Part shown: positions 1 through 9,038 of the stretch, piece after piece | How positions within the stretch are numbered: position 1 is the first letter of the stretch | Layout of the letters: every line of letters begins with the position of its first letter | Assembly (NCBI GenBank): GCA_964389805.1 | Contig: CAYMFU010000052.1 | Span: 1 to 64,000 of the forward strand | From: JAGTVG01 sp964389805 | GTDB lineage: Bacteria > Bacteroidota > Bacteroidia > Cytophagales > Cyclobacteriaceae | Length of the DNA stretch: 64,000 nt | Reading direction: 5' to 3' | Made by a program: the position numbers and the translations under genes | Notes under the pieces: model-generated | What the model was told of the DNA's origin: nothing | The model's database searches: none | Seen by the model: the letters and a program-made list of their open reading frames with translations, nothing else

Positions 1-915
1 GTTCAGGGCCTTCTCAATTGTTCCTTCTTTTACAATTAAAGGAGGTTCGGATAAATCCGTATTCAGATCGAGATATTGTTTTTTTGCCTTGATGGGCACA
101 TCGATTGTATATGGTTTGGCATGTGAGAGTGAGGCAACTGCTTTTTTTGCGCCTTCATAAAGTGCTTTTCGAGTCAATTCAAATGGATATAACTCAGCTG
201 CCTCTCGTGAAAGTCCACGTTTTACAGCTACGGTAACAAAATCTTCTCCGAAAAATTCTTTAGCCTCACGACAGGTGGCTTCATCTCCTGTAACCATGAT
301 CGGCGGTACACCAAAATGACCGGCAATAAGTGCATTCTGAGCCAATTCTCCAGATTCGCGGCCATTGTACCAGTATCTGTTCTCTGGCCTGGATGACTGT
401 GTATGATTCAGTACACCATCAGGCGTACCCATCATGGCATGAAATCCAAGCATAATCATTCCATCAAAGGATTCATCAAGCCCCGTTAGATTTCCAGCAC
501 CTGGTCTTGGCTTTCCGGTGATATAGTTTGCCCCGGGATCCATCATGTGAGGGATCACTGCCTGAGATCCATGTCCATCAAGAACAACAATTTCAGTTGC
601 TCCGGCATCGCGCAAGCCTTGTACTACCGCCGCCACATCTTCCATAAAATACTCACAAGCCTGGATATTCAAGGGTGTATCTTTCTCCCTTGACTGGGCA
701 AATTTATATACGCCGCTAATGCCCTCAAGATCGGTGTTTATATATATTTTCAACGGTTTTTTTACAGGCTTGCTACAGGTAAACAGGGGAAGTAAAACAA
801 CTATCAGCCATGCTGAATTTAAGAATCTCGGAAAAACATTAACGTTAATCCAATACATAAAATTATAGGATAAAGGTTTGATTCTCCTGGACAAGGGATA
901 ATTAATCTTCTTCAT
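1..915 (-). CDS. M55-family D-aminopeptidase (DppA-like), lipoprotein, 3' end cut by the window
   Basis: The reading frame is open from an ATG at 915 to the window edge, giving 305 residues with no stop. Near residue 55 is the M55 signature NTDLEGISGV, followed by a VLDGHG segment and, later, NHTQSS and GDEATC. These supply the acidic and histidine zinc ligands of DppA-type D-aminopeptidases. The family cleaves D-amino-acid-containing peptides. A hydrophobic stretch ends in the lipobox LFTC (Cys47), so the protein is probably a lipoprotein in the periplasm or at the outer membrane. A second in-frame ATG at 858 gives a more normal signal peptide length (Cys28) and may be the real start. It lies 84 bp downstream of the nitrilase gene on the same strand, so a role in amide or peptide turnover is possible. 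The family call is firm; the substrate is not known. Confidence 0.85.
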   Translation of the reverse strand, partial: MKKINYPLSRRIKPLSYNFMYWINVNVFPRFLNSAWLIVVLLPLFTCSKPVKKPLKIYINTDLEGISGVYKFAQSREKDTPLNIQACEYFMEDVAAVVQGLRDAGATEIVVLDGHGSQAVIPHMMDPGANYITGKPRPGAGNLTGLDESFDGMIMLGFHAMMGTPDGVLNHTQSSRPENRYWYNGRESGELAQNALIAGHFGVPPIMVTGDEATCREAKEFFGEDFVTVAVKRGLSREAAELYPFELTRKALYEGAKKAVASLSHAKPYTIDVPIKAKKQYLDLNTDLSEPPLIVKEGTIEKALN

Positions 916-999
916 GATTATACGTTTAAATTATTGACCGGATTTGCTTTTCAAAAAGTTAATACTAAAAATTAATATAAAAGTAGTTTAAATGTTAGA

Positions 1000-1986
1000 T
1001 CAATGATTTATTCTGTTTAGAGACCGTTCGTCTTTGATGATATCGCCACTGTTTAGTTTTCCATTAATTGCATTATCCCGGTATCGACCACTTGCATCAT
1101 AATATGTTCTGTTAATATCCACTTCGGAAATTAAAATACCTGGTTCATTCAACGTCAGTTTGTTCTGAACCAGCCCATCCGGGGTAATAAAATAGCAGGG
1201 CCAACTTTCAGGTGCAGAAGAATTCGTTAAAGACATATAAAAATAATTCGTGGCTGCTCTGGCCTGTGAGGTTACAGGCATGATCAATGGATGTATACTT
1301 CCTTTTTTTTGCCTCGCATTATAAAAGGATTGGAAAATGAGATCTGTATCAGATTTTCTATATTCCCTGTATAGTTCCGGAAACCGGAGATCGTAACAAA
1401 TTAGCAAGCCGCAGTTTACCCCATTGACTTCAAAATTTACAAAATGATCCCCGGGTGAAAAGTATTTCAAGTCTCCTGAAGTACAAAAACGTTTATCATA
1501 TCGATCAATTATTTTTCCTTCCGGGTTGATAACATATAAACTGTTATGTGGTTTGTTTTCATCGCTCAATTGATGAATACTTCCTAATACTATCCAAATT
1601 TTTAAATTTTTAGCCAGCAACATAATGGAATCGGTAACAGCATGTAATTTATCCCACTCAAAACCATTCATTGTTTGGAAATCAGTTCCCGGATATCCGG
1701 AAAGTGCGCATTCCGGGAAATGTACTATATCTGCTTTTTTCAGTTTAGATTCAATTACCTGTTTTTCGATCCACTTATAATTTTCATAGATCTTGTTTGA
1801 TATGGAGAACTGGCAAGATGCAATACGAAGTCTGCCCAATTGCTCAGGGTTTGATTGGGCTAAAGCATCGAATGTACAAAAGTAATGAGTTAGAGCTCCC
1901 AGGCTAAAAAATATGAATATGAACCGATATAATATCCTATATGGACCTTCATAATGTATTCCTGCCTTTTTCTGTTCAACGGCCAT
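1000..1986 (-). CDS. Secreted carbon-nitrogen hydrolase (nitrilase superfamily amidase)
   Basis: A 328-residue protein with the complete nitrilase-superfamily triad: Glu92 in HFPECALSGYPG, Lys165 in YDKRF and Cys197 in LICYDLRFPE. These enzymes hydrolyse amides, ureides or nitriles through a Cys-acyl intermediate. Residues 18-44 form a hydrophobic segment ending in ALAQ, which looks like a cleavable signal peptide after an unusually long polar N-terminus, so the enzyme is likely periplasmic. Most family members are cytosolic. The gene starts 24 bp after the DoxX/barrel fusion gene and 84 bp before the M55 aminopeptidase gene, so the three may be co-transcribed. The exact substrate cannot be read from the sequence; omega-amidase-like and N-carbamoyl amidase-like activities are both possible. 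Confidence 0.85.
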   Translation of the reverse strand: MAVEQKKAGIHYEGPYRILYRFIFIFFSLGALTHYFCTFDALAQSNPEQLGRLRIASCQFSISNKIYENYKWIEKQVIESKLKKADIVHFPECALSGYPGTDFQTMNGFEWDKLHAVTDSIMLLAKNLKIWIVLGSIHQLSDENKPHNSLYVINPEGKIIDRYDKRFCTSGDLKYFSPGDHFVNFEVNGVNCGLLICYDLRFPELYREYRKSDTDLIFQSFYNARQKKGSIHPLIMPVTSQARAATNYFYMSLTNSSAPESWPCYFITPDGLVQNKLTLNEPGILISEVDINRTYYDASGRYRDNAINGKLNSGDIIKDERSLNRINH

Positions 1987-2010
1987 GCTGTTTATTTTAA
2001 TCTATCGTTT

Positions 2011-3582
2011 TTAGGCATACCAATTTCTGGCACGGTTCAATTCATTATTCAATGCATCATAAACAATATTAGCATTCTCGATAACCTGAAAATCAAACAT
2101 ACCCGCGCAGATAAAATCAGCACCGTGCTCAAAAGCGAATTTAAATCCGTCCTCGGGCCTGATCGATCCTGCAGCAAGTACTTTATACGCAATCCAGGGG
2201 ATTTCACTAGTCTTAAAAAATTCTGAGACATCCTCCGCTGAAGCGCACCAGAGATTATCGTGATATTGATCCCTTTCGAGCCTGCCATATTCAAGATTAT
2301 GCATGAATTCCTGTCTATTTTCTTCCGGGTGAGCAGACCAATAGCGGTCATGATGAAAAGTCTTCATAAAGAAATCATTTTCAATGCCATTCTCAACGCA
2401 TGCCATTGGTACCTGTATGGCGTGTCCTGCTATCCCGGCAATCAGCCCTTGTTCCCTCATATATTCAATGGGTTTTGCCAATTTTTCAAGCTCGTTGTCA
2501 AAAACATACCTGTCGGCAATGCCCCCCATAATAAAAGCACCAACAGCTCCATTGTCAACGGCCATCTGAACATTGGACAAATCATCATCATTGGGATATG
2601 TTTGTGCCAGCCACTGGATCTTTCCACCCCTTTTCCAGTATTTTTTCAAAATTCGGATGGTTTGTTCGTCTGTCCTCATGATGGTTGTATTGATGCCACA
2701 ACCTTCATAAATCCAGAGCGTTTCAATAACTTTTTCATCTGTAAAGTAATTCTTGATCAGGGGCGATACATAAACAAGGTCCCTGGCATGGGCAAATCCT
2801 GCCACAAGATTTCCCCCCGGGATGATCCGGCTGATCTTCACATGTTTGATTTGCCCGAGAGGAACTTTTCCTTTCAACTCACCGAAATCAACCTGCTTTG
2901 CAGACAACAAAGTTGCTGATGACATTGCATCGGGATTTATAATATTTTCTTCCTCGAAACTGAACCATCCATATTTTTTTGCAAACCCAAATAATGCTAT
3001 TCCAAGAACAGGTATAGAGGCCAGATTTTTTATCAGTTCACGCCTTCCCAGAACACCAGGTTCTTGAAATTCCTGATTTTCCTTATCCGGAAAAAGTTTT
3101 TCTTTTCTTCGTTGTACAATTAGCTGAATCATCTGATCCAAACTCCAAAAAGCATTTTTATTTAATATAACGAAGGTTAAAAGTATACCTGCTTCAATTA
3201 TGTTCAGATTGACGATAAAATAATGACCCTGGGATGGCATGGATGATTCAATGAAAGGTGGGTTCGCTATATAATACAGCAACAGTAATACGATACCCGA
3301 AATACTCGCCAACCGTGTAAACAAACCCAGGAATAAGAAAAGGCCAATAAGAATCAATCCCCAAATATTAAACCAGTCAACCACTTGTAATAATTTTGGG
3401 TTGGCAATGATCCAATGAAAAAAACCGGAAAGAAACCATTTTGATTCCATCAGATAGCTATAACTGGACCAGTTGGTCAACATAAGTTTCGACAGTCCTT
3501 CGTACAAAAAATGCCATCCTACAATAATTCGCATGATCGTAAATATGATCCTGGATGTTTGGTTGGGAATTAAACGCTCCAT
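2011..3582 (-). CDS. DoxX-like membrane domain fused to a barrel-like domain through an internal twin-arginine segment
   Basis: A 523-residue fusion. Residues 10-150 form four hydrophobic helices with the spacing of DoxX-type membrane proteins (MRIIVGWHFLYEGLSKL, then LGLFTRLAS). Residues 178-206 read like an internal Tat signal: GRRELIKN followed by a hydrophobic run. The remaining 310 or so residues are soluble and carry repeated glycine-rich strand/loop motifs (GAVGAFIMGG, IAGIAGHAIQVP, VLAAGSIRPEDG, GADFICAGMFD), as expected of a (beta/alpha)8 barrel, perhaps a phosphate- or cofactor-binding one. I do not recognise the barrel family. DoxX proteins are membrane partners of quinone- or thiol-linked redox enzymes, so a membrane-tethered extracytoplasmic enzyme is a reasonable guess. 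It lies just upstream of the nitrilase-like gene on the same strand. Confidence 0.7.
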   Translation of the reverse strand: MERLIPNQTSRIIFTIMRIIVGWHFLYEGLSKLMLTNWSSYSYLMESKWFLSGFFHWIIANPKLLQVVDWFNIWGLILIGLFLFLGLFTRLASISGIVLLLLYYIANPPFIESSMPSQGHYFIVNLNIIEAGILLTFVILNKNAFWSLDQMIQLIVQRRKEKLFPDKENQEFQEPGVLGRRELIKNLASIPVLGIALFGFAKKYGWFSFEEENIINPDAMSSATLLSAKQVDFGELKGKVPLGQIKHVKISRIIPGGNLVAGFAHARDLVYVSPLIKNYFTDEKVIETLWIYEGCGINTTIMRTDEQTIRILKKYWKRGGKIQWLAQTYPNDDDLSNVQMAVDNGAVGAFIMGGIADRYVFDNELEKLAKPIEYMREQGLIAGIAGHAIQVPMACVENGIENDFFMKTFHHDRYWSAHPEENRQEFMHNLEYGRLERDQYHDNLWCASAEDVSEFFKTSEIPWIAYKVLAAGSIRPEDGFKFAFEHGADFICAGMFDFQVIENANIVYDALNNELNRARNWYA

Positions 3583-3924
3583 AGCATAAATTTTTTGATA
3601 AAAAATACCTGTTTTAGTTTAAGGAAGAGATTATACGATTCAATTTAATGAAGAATGACTGATTTTCCTATAGTGAGGTTCTAAAGAACCTAAATGATTG
3701 GATTCCTATAGTTTAGAGATTCAAATTCAGTCGCTAGTCTTAATATGAAAAGGATAGAGGTCATCCTGTGATCCAAATGTTATATCGGTTTTACAGTTTG
3801 AAAGGTTCTTGTTTCATATACAGGCCTATAAATTTCCTATCAATGATTGAATCGAACTTTCTTGTGCATTTGTAGTTCGTTCAATCAGTAGTATTTGTAC
3901 TATTATTTAAACAGGAAATTTATT
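3583..3924. other. 342-bp intergenic region with a small repeat structure
   Basis: No gene or RNA is visible. A 10-bp direct repeat, TTCCTATAGT, occurs at 3665-3674 and 3703-3712. Between the copies lies a short inverted repeat (GGTTC-TAAA-GAACC, 3677-3690). This could be an operator or a processed leader for the DoxX-fusion gene, which starts at 3582 and reads away from it. There is no run of T after the hairpin, so it is not a standard terminator. Confidence 0.3.
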
Positions 3925-5310
3925 CTATGTGTCTCTTTGTGATTTTTTAATCTTTTCTGCACTATCCTTAATTCTTTTAATAGCTGTAGCCACATCGTCC
4001 ATATCTTTTTGGTCTGCCAGCAACATACTTTGGAAAAGCCACACGGCCTCTTTACATAGGAGATCATTTTCCGGACATTGATTCCTTTCAGAATAATTAT
4101 TAAAATCGAGCATTTCCTTTGAATACATTGCCTTGTAATTCTTGGTTTGAAATGCATGCTGAAGGTAAGGTTGTGAATTCAGGAAAGGAGCATACCCACT
4201 CATACATGGAATTCCCTCCGCTCTCAGGGCCTTTAGGAAATCCTCTCTCGGTAATCCCTGGAATTCTTCCTCTTTATAACGGAAAGCAAACATATGAAAG
4301 GCACACCGGGTTACATCACCATATAATTTATAGGGAACAATGCCCGGAATATCTTTGATCAGTGATTTCAAATAAGCTGCCCGATCATTTCGTGTTGTCG
4401 TTTGCTCATCAAGATTTTCAAGCAATGACAATCCGACGGCAGCCTGGTATTCAGTGATCCGTAACTTAGTACCTAACATGACTGAACCCGCACCAACATC
4501 ACCTATCACTTCACCATATGGAAATCCAACGTTATGGTACGAATAACAACGGTCCATAAATGCCTCATCATCACTTACTATAGCTCCACCCTCACCAAGC
4601 GGAAGATGCTTGGTGGTTTGAAAACTATAACATCCGGCATTTCCAAATGTCCCCACTATCTGATGATTTATTTCTGCCAACCATGCCTGGCAGGCATCTT
4701 CCAATACCAGCAAATTATGTTTTTTGGCAATTTCCATAATACGTACCATGTTGGCAGGCATACCCAAAATATGAACTGGTAAAATGGCCCGGGTTCTGGG
4801 TGTGATTTTCTCTTCAATCTTTTCAGCATCGATTTGGAATGTATCTGGATCTGTATCAACAAAAACAGGCATAGCGCCAGCTATCAATACTGCCTGAATT
4901 GTGGATATCCAGGTATATGGAGGCACGATAACTTCATCACCGGCACCAATATCCATTTGTACCAGACTGGTGATCAGCGCATTGGTTCCATTTACAACTG
5001 CCAGGCAACGATTAGTCCCAATGGTCTCTGCCCAACGTTTTTCAAATTCACTGACTACCTTATCCCTTGACCAAACACCTCCTCGAAGGACTTCCAATAC
5101 CCTCTTCTCATCTTTTTCAGGAGCCCATTGTGGCCATTCAGGCCATTCCTTGGTTCTAACAGGACTTCCGCCTAGAATAGCGGGTACTTCAGAGGAATAA
5201 TGTGTGTTTGCCAAGGAGGAAGAACCCAGGTTGGTAACCAGCACAGATCCAATTCCGGTCAGGGAACTTTGCTTAATGAAAGTGCGTCGGGAATATCTTT
5301 TATCTGACAT
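3925..5310 (-). CDS. DegT/DnrJ/EryC1/StrS-family PLP aminotransferase with Tat signal
   Basis: A 461-residue aspartate-aminotransferase-fold protein. Visible motifs are VVNGTNA (residues 106-111, phosphate clamp), VPPYTW, LPVHILGMP (His180), LEDACQAW (Asp205, pairs with the pyridine nitrogen) and FQTTKHLPLGEGG, where Lys234 is the expected PLP-binding lysine. The family transaminates keto-sugars or, in a few cases, dehydrates them. The N-terminus has SRRTFIK followed by a hydrophobic stretch, a good twin-arginine signal, so the folded cofactor-containing enzyme is probably exported. Most sugar aminotransferases are cytosolic. It sits 187 bp downstream of a second Tat-type enzyme, the enolase-superfamily dehydratase. 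The active site looks complete; the substrate is unknown. Confidence 0.88.
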   Translation of the reverse strand: MSDKRYSRRTFIKQSSLTGIGSVLVTNLGSSSLANTHYSSEVPAILGGSPVRTKEWPEWPQWAPEKDEKRVLEVLRGGVWSRDKVVSEFEKRWAETIGTNRCLAVVNGTNALITSLVQMDIGAGDEVIVPPYTWISTIQAVLIAGAMPVFVDTDPDTFQIDAEKIEEKITPRTRAILPVHILGMPANMVRIMEIAKKHNLLVLEDACQAWLAEINHQIVGTFGNAGCYSFQTTKHLPLGEGGAIVSDDEAFMDRCYSYHNVGFPYGEVIGDVGAGSVMLGTKLRITEYQAAVGLSLLENLDEQTTTRNDRAAYLKSLIKDIPGIVPYKLYGDVTRCAFHMFAFRYKEEEFQGLPREDFLKALRAEGIPCMSGYAPFLNSQPYLQHAFQTKNYKAMYSKEMLDFNNYSERNQCPENDLLCKEAVWLFQSMLLADQKDMDDVATAIKRIKDSAEKIKKSQRDT

Positions 5311-5497
5311 GACTTTAATATTTATTTTTACATAAGTTAGAAAAGTAAGCGATGAAATAAAAGAACAAGTAGTGATATGGGACTATCTTACGATATTATA
5401 ATGGTGACCGCATTAGCCAAATTCCAAAAATTCAACCAAATTTAATCGCGATTACGAGAATTTTATAAATAGTCGGCATGAATCCCGGATCTCCATT

Positions 5498-6790
5498 TTA
5501 AATTTCTGCTACTGTTTTAACATTTGCATCTCCATTTTTAAATATTTCCGGATTTATCTCAGCACCAAGACCAGGCAGTTCTGTAGGAGTAACAAATCCG
5601 TTTTGGGGTACAGGTACATTATTGATAAAATATGGATACTGATGGGTATACTTCCAGTAATTGCTTTCCATGATCAAAAAATTAGGAAGAGCAGTACATA
5701 AATGTATTGATGCGAACCACAATAAAGGTCCGCCACAGGTGTGAGGCGAAGTAGGTATGAAATACGCATCGGCCATATCAGATATTTTCTTGGCTTCAGA
5801 AACGCCACCACACCAGGTTAGATCGTACATAATCACCTCGCATGCTCCTGCTTCTAGAAATTCCCGGTATTCATACCGGGTTGCCAGGGTTTCACTCATA
5901 CATATCGGAACAGTCGTTTCCCTGGCTAAAGCAGCGTAGGATTTCGCATTGTTCATCAGCATAACATCTTCCAGATAAAGGATTCCAAAAGGCTCGAGTG
6001 CTTTGACGATTCTCTGTGCACCAGGCAGATCGAACCTGCCCCAGCAATCGACACATATATCCATTTCATTTCCAGCGACCTCCCTTATCTTACGGATCCA
6101 GCTAAGACCTTCTTCTATTTCGGTTGCAGTGATATAAGGGCCTTCTGCATGGAAAGGATATATTTTCATAGCCTTTATCCCGCGTTCGAGTAAAAATCTA
6201 ACGATTTCTTCTGTATCCGGACCCATTTTCAAATTGTTAATAGCCCAATAGTCAGTTGTAGTATTGTACACTTTAATTCCTTGACGTGATTTCCCTCCAA
6301 GAAGGCGATAAAGTGGCAATCCGGATGCTTGTCCTAAAATGTCAAGCTGAGCCATGTTGATGGCACTGATAATCCGCATATCAGCACCTCCGGCATTTCT
6401 CATTGCCATATTATGATATAGACTTTTCCATATTCCATCGATATTCCTGGGATCCTTTCCAATAAGTTCATCAGCATAGTCTTTAAGGGTACCTAGTTCT
6501 CCGGTTGAAAATGGATAGGTCTCACCTGTTCCTATTATTCCACGGTCAGTATGTAACCTGACCCAGCAAAATTCAGCCTTTCCGGAACCGCCGGATCCTC
6601 CCCCGATACTGATTCTGTCATTGAAACGCACAGATTCAATCTTAGTGATCTTCATGGAATCGATGTTTTCCAAGGCGGCCATTGCTTCAGATGAGAACAC
6701 CCCAACACCCAAAGTAGCCAGGGATCCACAGGTTGTTGTCTTTATGAATTGTCTTCTCGATAAATGATCAGAATTTGAATTGGTGTTCAT
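5498..6790 (-). CDS. Mandelate racemase / enolase-superfamily sugar-acid dehydratase with Tat signal
   Basis: A 430-residue enolase-superfamily enzyme. The capping domain (about 48-170) is followed by a barrel with Lys209 in AMKIYPF, metal ligands Asp248 (VDCWGRF), Glu274 (LYLEDV) and Glu300 (MSETLA), Asp323 (MYDLTW) and a catalytic His350 in TSPHTCGGP. The layout matches galactonate-dehydratase-like members of the mandelate racemase subgroup, which remove water from aldonic or other sugar acids to give 2-keto-3-deoxy acids. The position of the second histidine in D-x-H-G-R is Trp250 here, so it is not a standard galactonate dehydratase. SRRQFIK plus a hydrophobic stretch and AMA give a Tat signal. 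It lies downstream of the TRAP transporter, so a sugar-acid substrate is likely. Confidence 0.88.
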   Translation of the reverse strand: MNTNSNSDHLSRRQFIKTTTCGSLATLGVGVFSSEAMAALENIDSMKITKIESVRFNDRISIGGGSGGSGKAEFCWVRLHTDRGIIGTGETYPFSTGELGTLKDYADELIGKDPRNIDGIWKSLYHNMAMRNAGGADMRIISAINMAQLDILGQASGLPLYRLLGGKSRQGIKVYNTTTDYWAINNLKMGPDTEEIVRFLLERGIKAMKIYPFHAEGPYITATEIEEGLSWIRKIREVAGNEMDICVDCWGRFDLPGAQRIVKALEPFGILYLEDVMLMNNAKSYAALARETTVPICMSETLATRYEYREFLEAGACEVIMYDLTWCGGVSEAKKISDMADAYFIPTSPHTCGGPLLWFASIHLCTALPNFLIMESNYWKYTHQYPYFINNVPVPQNGFVTPTELPGLGAEINPEIFKNGDANVKTVAEI

Positions 6791-7150
6791 AATAAGAAAT
6801 TTATATTATCTGGATTGGATCCTTTTACAATTTGTCCAAATGATAAGCTTAAAAAGCATTTTTTAATATCTGATATAATTTAAGAAAAAGAAGGGAATTT
6901 TCAACGATAAAAAGCATATTGGATATGCACCTGGCCATGAAAAAATTATATAAGATTGGATTTAGGATTCCGATTCGATGGGATCAAATACTCTTGGAAG
7001 ACGATAAATATTAACTGTCAGGTGACATCCCACCAGGAACATTATAGGTTTTCTGATATACTAATGGCCTGTTAATTGCTGTATCACAAAGTTAATTGGC
7101 CATATTAAAAGTGTATTTATTTAGGCATCTGGAGAAATAGATCATATTAT
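6791..7150. other. 360-bp intergenic region between the TRAP operon and the dehydratase gene
   Basis: No gene is visible. There is a perfect small hairpin (GCATAT-TGG-ATATGC, 6914-6928). On the minus strand there is a -7-like box (TAACTTTG, 7087-7094) with no good -33 partner; it could start a long-leader transcript for the dehydratase gene that begins at 6790. No convincing T-tailed terminator was found after the DctM gene. Confidence 0.25.
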
Positions 7151-8431
7151 TTAATAGACCAAATCAACGAAACCCTGGCTCAATTGGGGAAATAAAATAA
7201 TGCAGATTAAAGCCAGGATCAATACAAAATAGAATGGGATCAAGGGCCTGATAATCTGTTCCACCCGTAATCCAGAAACCACAGAACCCATATAAAGGCA
7301 GGCGCCTACTGGAGGTGTAATCAATCCGAGCGCCAGGTTTGTTACCATAATTATACCAAAGTGTATGGGACTATAGCCTATACTTTCTGCCAGTGGAAGC
7401 AACAAGGGTGTAAATACAATAATTGAAAATCCAGGATTGAGGAACATCCCGGCAAAAAGCAAAACGATGTTGATCATCAGCATTATCAGGATGGGATTCT
7501 GTGTTAGGCCAGCAATATGGTGGGTAAGAATATCGGGAATGCCTTCTATGGTGATCAGGTTTGAAAAGAGCAAACCTGCCGCGAGTTCAAGAGCGACAAT
7601 TCCTGTTGTCCGGCCACCTTCATACACAATCCGGTATAGCTTCTTGAAATTCAACTCTCTGTAAAAAAACATCCCAATAACAATACAATAAATAAAAGCA
7701 ACTGCACTTGCTTCAGTAGGAGTAAATGTTCCAAAAAATATGCCTCCCAGAATAATAACGGGTGCCAGCATAGCGGGAATTCCAATAGTCCCCGTTTTGA
7801 TCACATTCCTGAATGAAAAATTCTTAAGCGGAGTCCATTTACTGCGAATTGCGAAATAAGTGTTTGCTGTTATCATTAAAGCGGCAACAAATAATCCTGG
7901 TACCAGTCCTGCGGCCAGCATTTCTCCGACCGACGCATTGGCAATGGTTGCGTATATAATTAATAGAATACTGGGAGGGATGATTACTGCCATCGTTGAA
8001 GAAGCAATGGTAAGGGCCGTAGCATATTTCAGCGGATAATTTCGGATTTTCATTTCTTTGATTTCGACCGATCCCAAACCGGCGACATCAGCAACTGAGG
8101 AGCCACTTAATCCTCCAAAAATCATACTTGCCGTAATATTTACTGCACCCAGAGAACCCGGCAGAAAACCCAAAATAGATTCAGAGAAATCAAAGATCCG
8201 CCTGGCAACCCCACCGAATGACATAGCAATGCCAGCAAGCATAAATAATGGGATGGCTACTAAAAGATAGCTATCAAGAGAACTATAAAATAATGTGGCA
8301 ATACTTATCATTGCATACATATCGAAAACCAATACTGAAAGAATCAGACCCAGCATCATGCTAACAGAAACTGGAACACCCATGAACATGAAAACGAAAA
8401 ACAATATGACGGTTAATAAGGTCGCTGACAT
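7151..8431 (-). CDS. dctM: TRAP transporter large permease (DctM family)
   Basis: A 426-residue, very hydrophobic protein with about 12 membrane segments, the usual DctM length. Typical features include the opening LFFVFMFMGVPVSVSMMLG, the glycine-rich IFGGLSGSSVADVAG and the late LITPPVGACLYMG. DctM is the ion-coupled membrane component of tripartite ATP-independent periplasmic transporters, which import carboxylate-bearing solutes such as dicarboxylates, uronates and aldonates. It follows the DctQ gene by 14 bp and belongs to the order DctP-DctQ-DctM. The neighbouring dehydratase and semialdehyde dehydrogenase point to a sugar acid as cargo, but the transport specificity is set by DctP and cannot be read here. 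Confidence 0.95.
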   Translation of the reverse strand: MSATLLTVILFFVFMFMGVPVSVSMMLGLILSVLVFDMYAMISIATLFYSSLDSYLLVAIPLFMLAGIAMSFGGVARRIFDFSESILGFLPGSLGAVNITASMIFGGLSGSSVADVAGLGSVEIKEMKIRNYPLKYATALTIASSTMAVIIPPSILLIIYATIANASVGEMLAAGLVPGLFVAALMITANTYFAIRSKWTPLKNFSFRNVIKTGTIGIPAMLAPVIILGGIFFGTFTPTEASAVAFIYCIVIGMFFYRELNFKKLYRIVYEGGRTTGIVALELAAGLLFSNLITIEGIPDILTHHIAGLTQNPILIMLMINIVLLFAGMFLNPGFSIIVFTPLLLPLAESIGYSPIHFGIIMVTNLALGLITPPVGACLYMGSVVSGLRVEQIIRPLIPFYFVLILALICIILFPQLSQGFVDLVY

Positions 8432-8445
8432 TCGCTCACTTTTTT

Positions 8446-9000
8446 TTATTTATTTGATATCCCCTGTTCTTCCAATTCATTAGCTGGGATTTGATTAATA
8501 TCCCACCTATTTATCCCTGACTCTTGAGCGTGACTTATTATATCTTTAATTAATCGCAATGAGGTAAGAAAAAATCCAACAGGCATGGCAATAGTGAAGA
8601 CATACATCGGGAAATTAAAACCTACGGTAGATTTCTTCATTACAAAGTGCATCCAAGTCAATCTTATGCTAACGTATAAAAACAGGATTGAAAATATTAA
8701 AAAGATTACCTGGCTAAATATCCATGTGATTTTAGGATTTATAGGCAATTTCTCGACAATAAAACCAATCCGGATATGCTGATTATCTTTTGCAGCTGCC
8801 GATATACCCAGCATACATAGCCAGATAAACAAATACTTGCCAAGTTCGGTGGCAAAGACATGCTCAAAGTGTACAAACCGTGCAAGAATGCCAAGGAATA
8901 CATCTATGACCAGCATAATGGTTATGAGCACCATCAAATATCCCTCCACGTCATCAAAGGAACATTTACTTAACCAAATCCCTATTTTTTGGTATTTCAT
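8446..9000 (-). CDS. dctQ: TRAP transporter small permease (DctQ family)
   Basis: A 184-residue protein with four predicted membrane helices, the expected topology and size for DctQ. The characteristic region LGKYLFIWLCMLGISAAAKDNQHIRIGF is split over helices 2 and 3; the acidic/basic pattern at ATELGKY and NQHI is typical of the family. DctQ is the small subunit that assembles with DctM in the inner membrane and is required for transport. It lies between the DctP gene (38 bp) and the DctM gene (14 bp), so all three are almost certainly one transcription unit. Confidence 0.92.
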   Translation of the reverse strand: MKYQKIGIWLSKCSFDDVEGYLMVLITIMLVIDVFLGILARFVHFEHVFATELGKYLFIWLCMLGISAAAKDNQHIRIGFIVEKLPINPKITWIFSQVIFLIFSILFLYVSIRLTWMHFVMKKSTVGFNFPMYVFTIAMPVGFFLTSLRLIKDIISHAQESGINRWDINQIPANELEEQGISNK

Positions 9001-9038
9001 CTAATAATTATGGTTTACTGATTATCTGTTTTTATGTT

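Noticed and set aside
2260..2919. Plus-strand frame of 219 codons opposite the DoxX/barrel fusion
   Set aside because: It mirrors the coding pattern of the well-supported minus-strand gene and shows no domain, signal or promoter.
3677..3690. Hairpin GGTTC-TAAA-GAACC as a terminator
   Set aside because: There is no T-run and the stem is only five pairs; it is reported only as part of a repeat structure.
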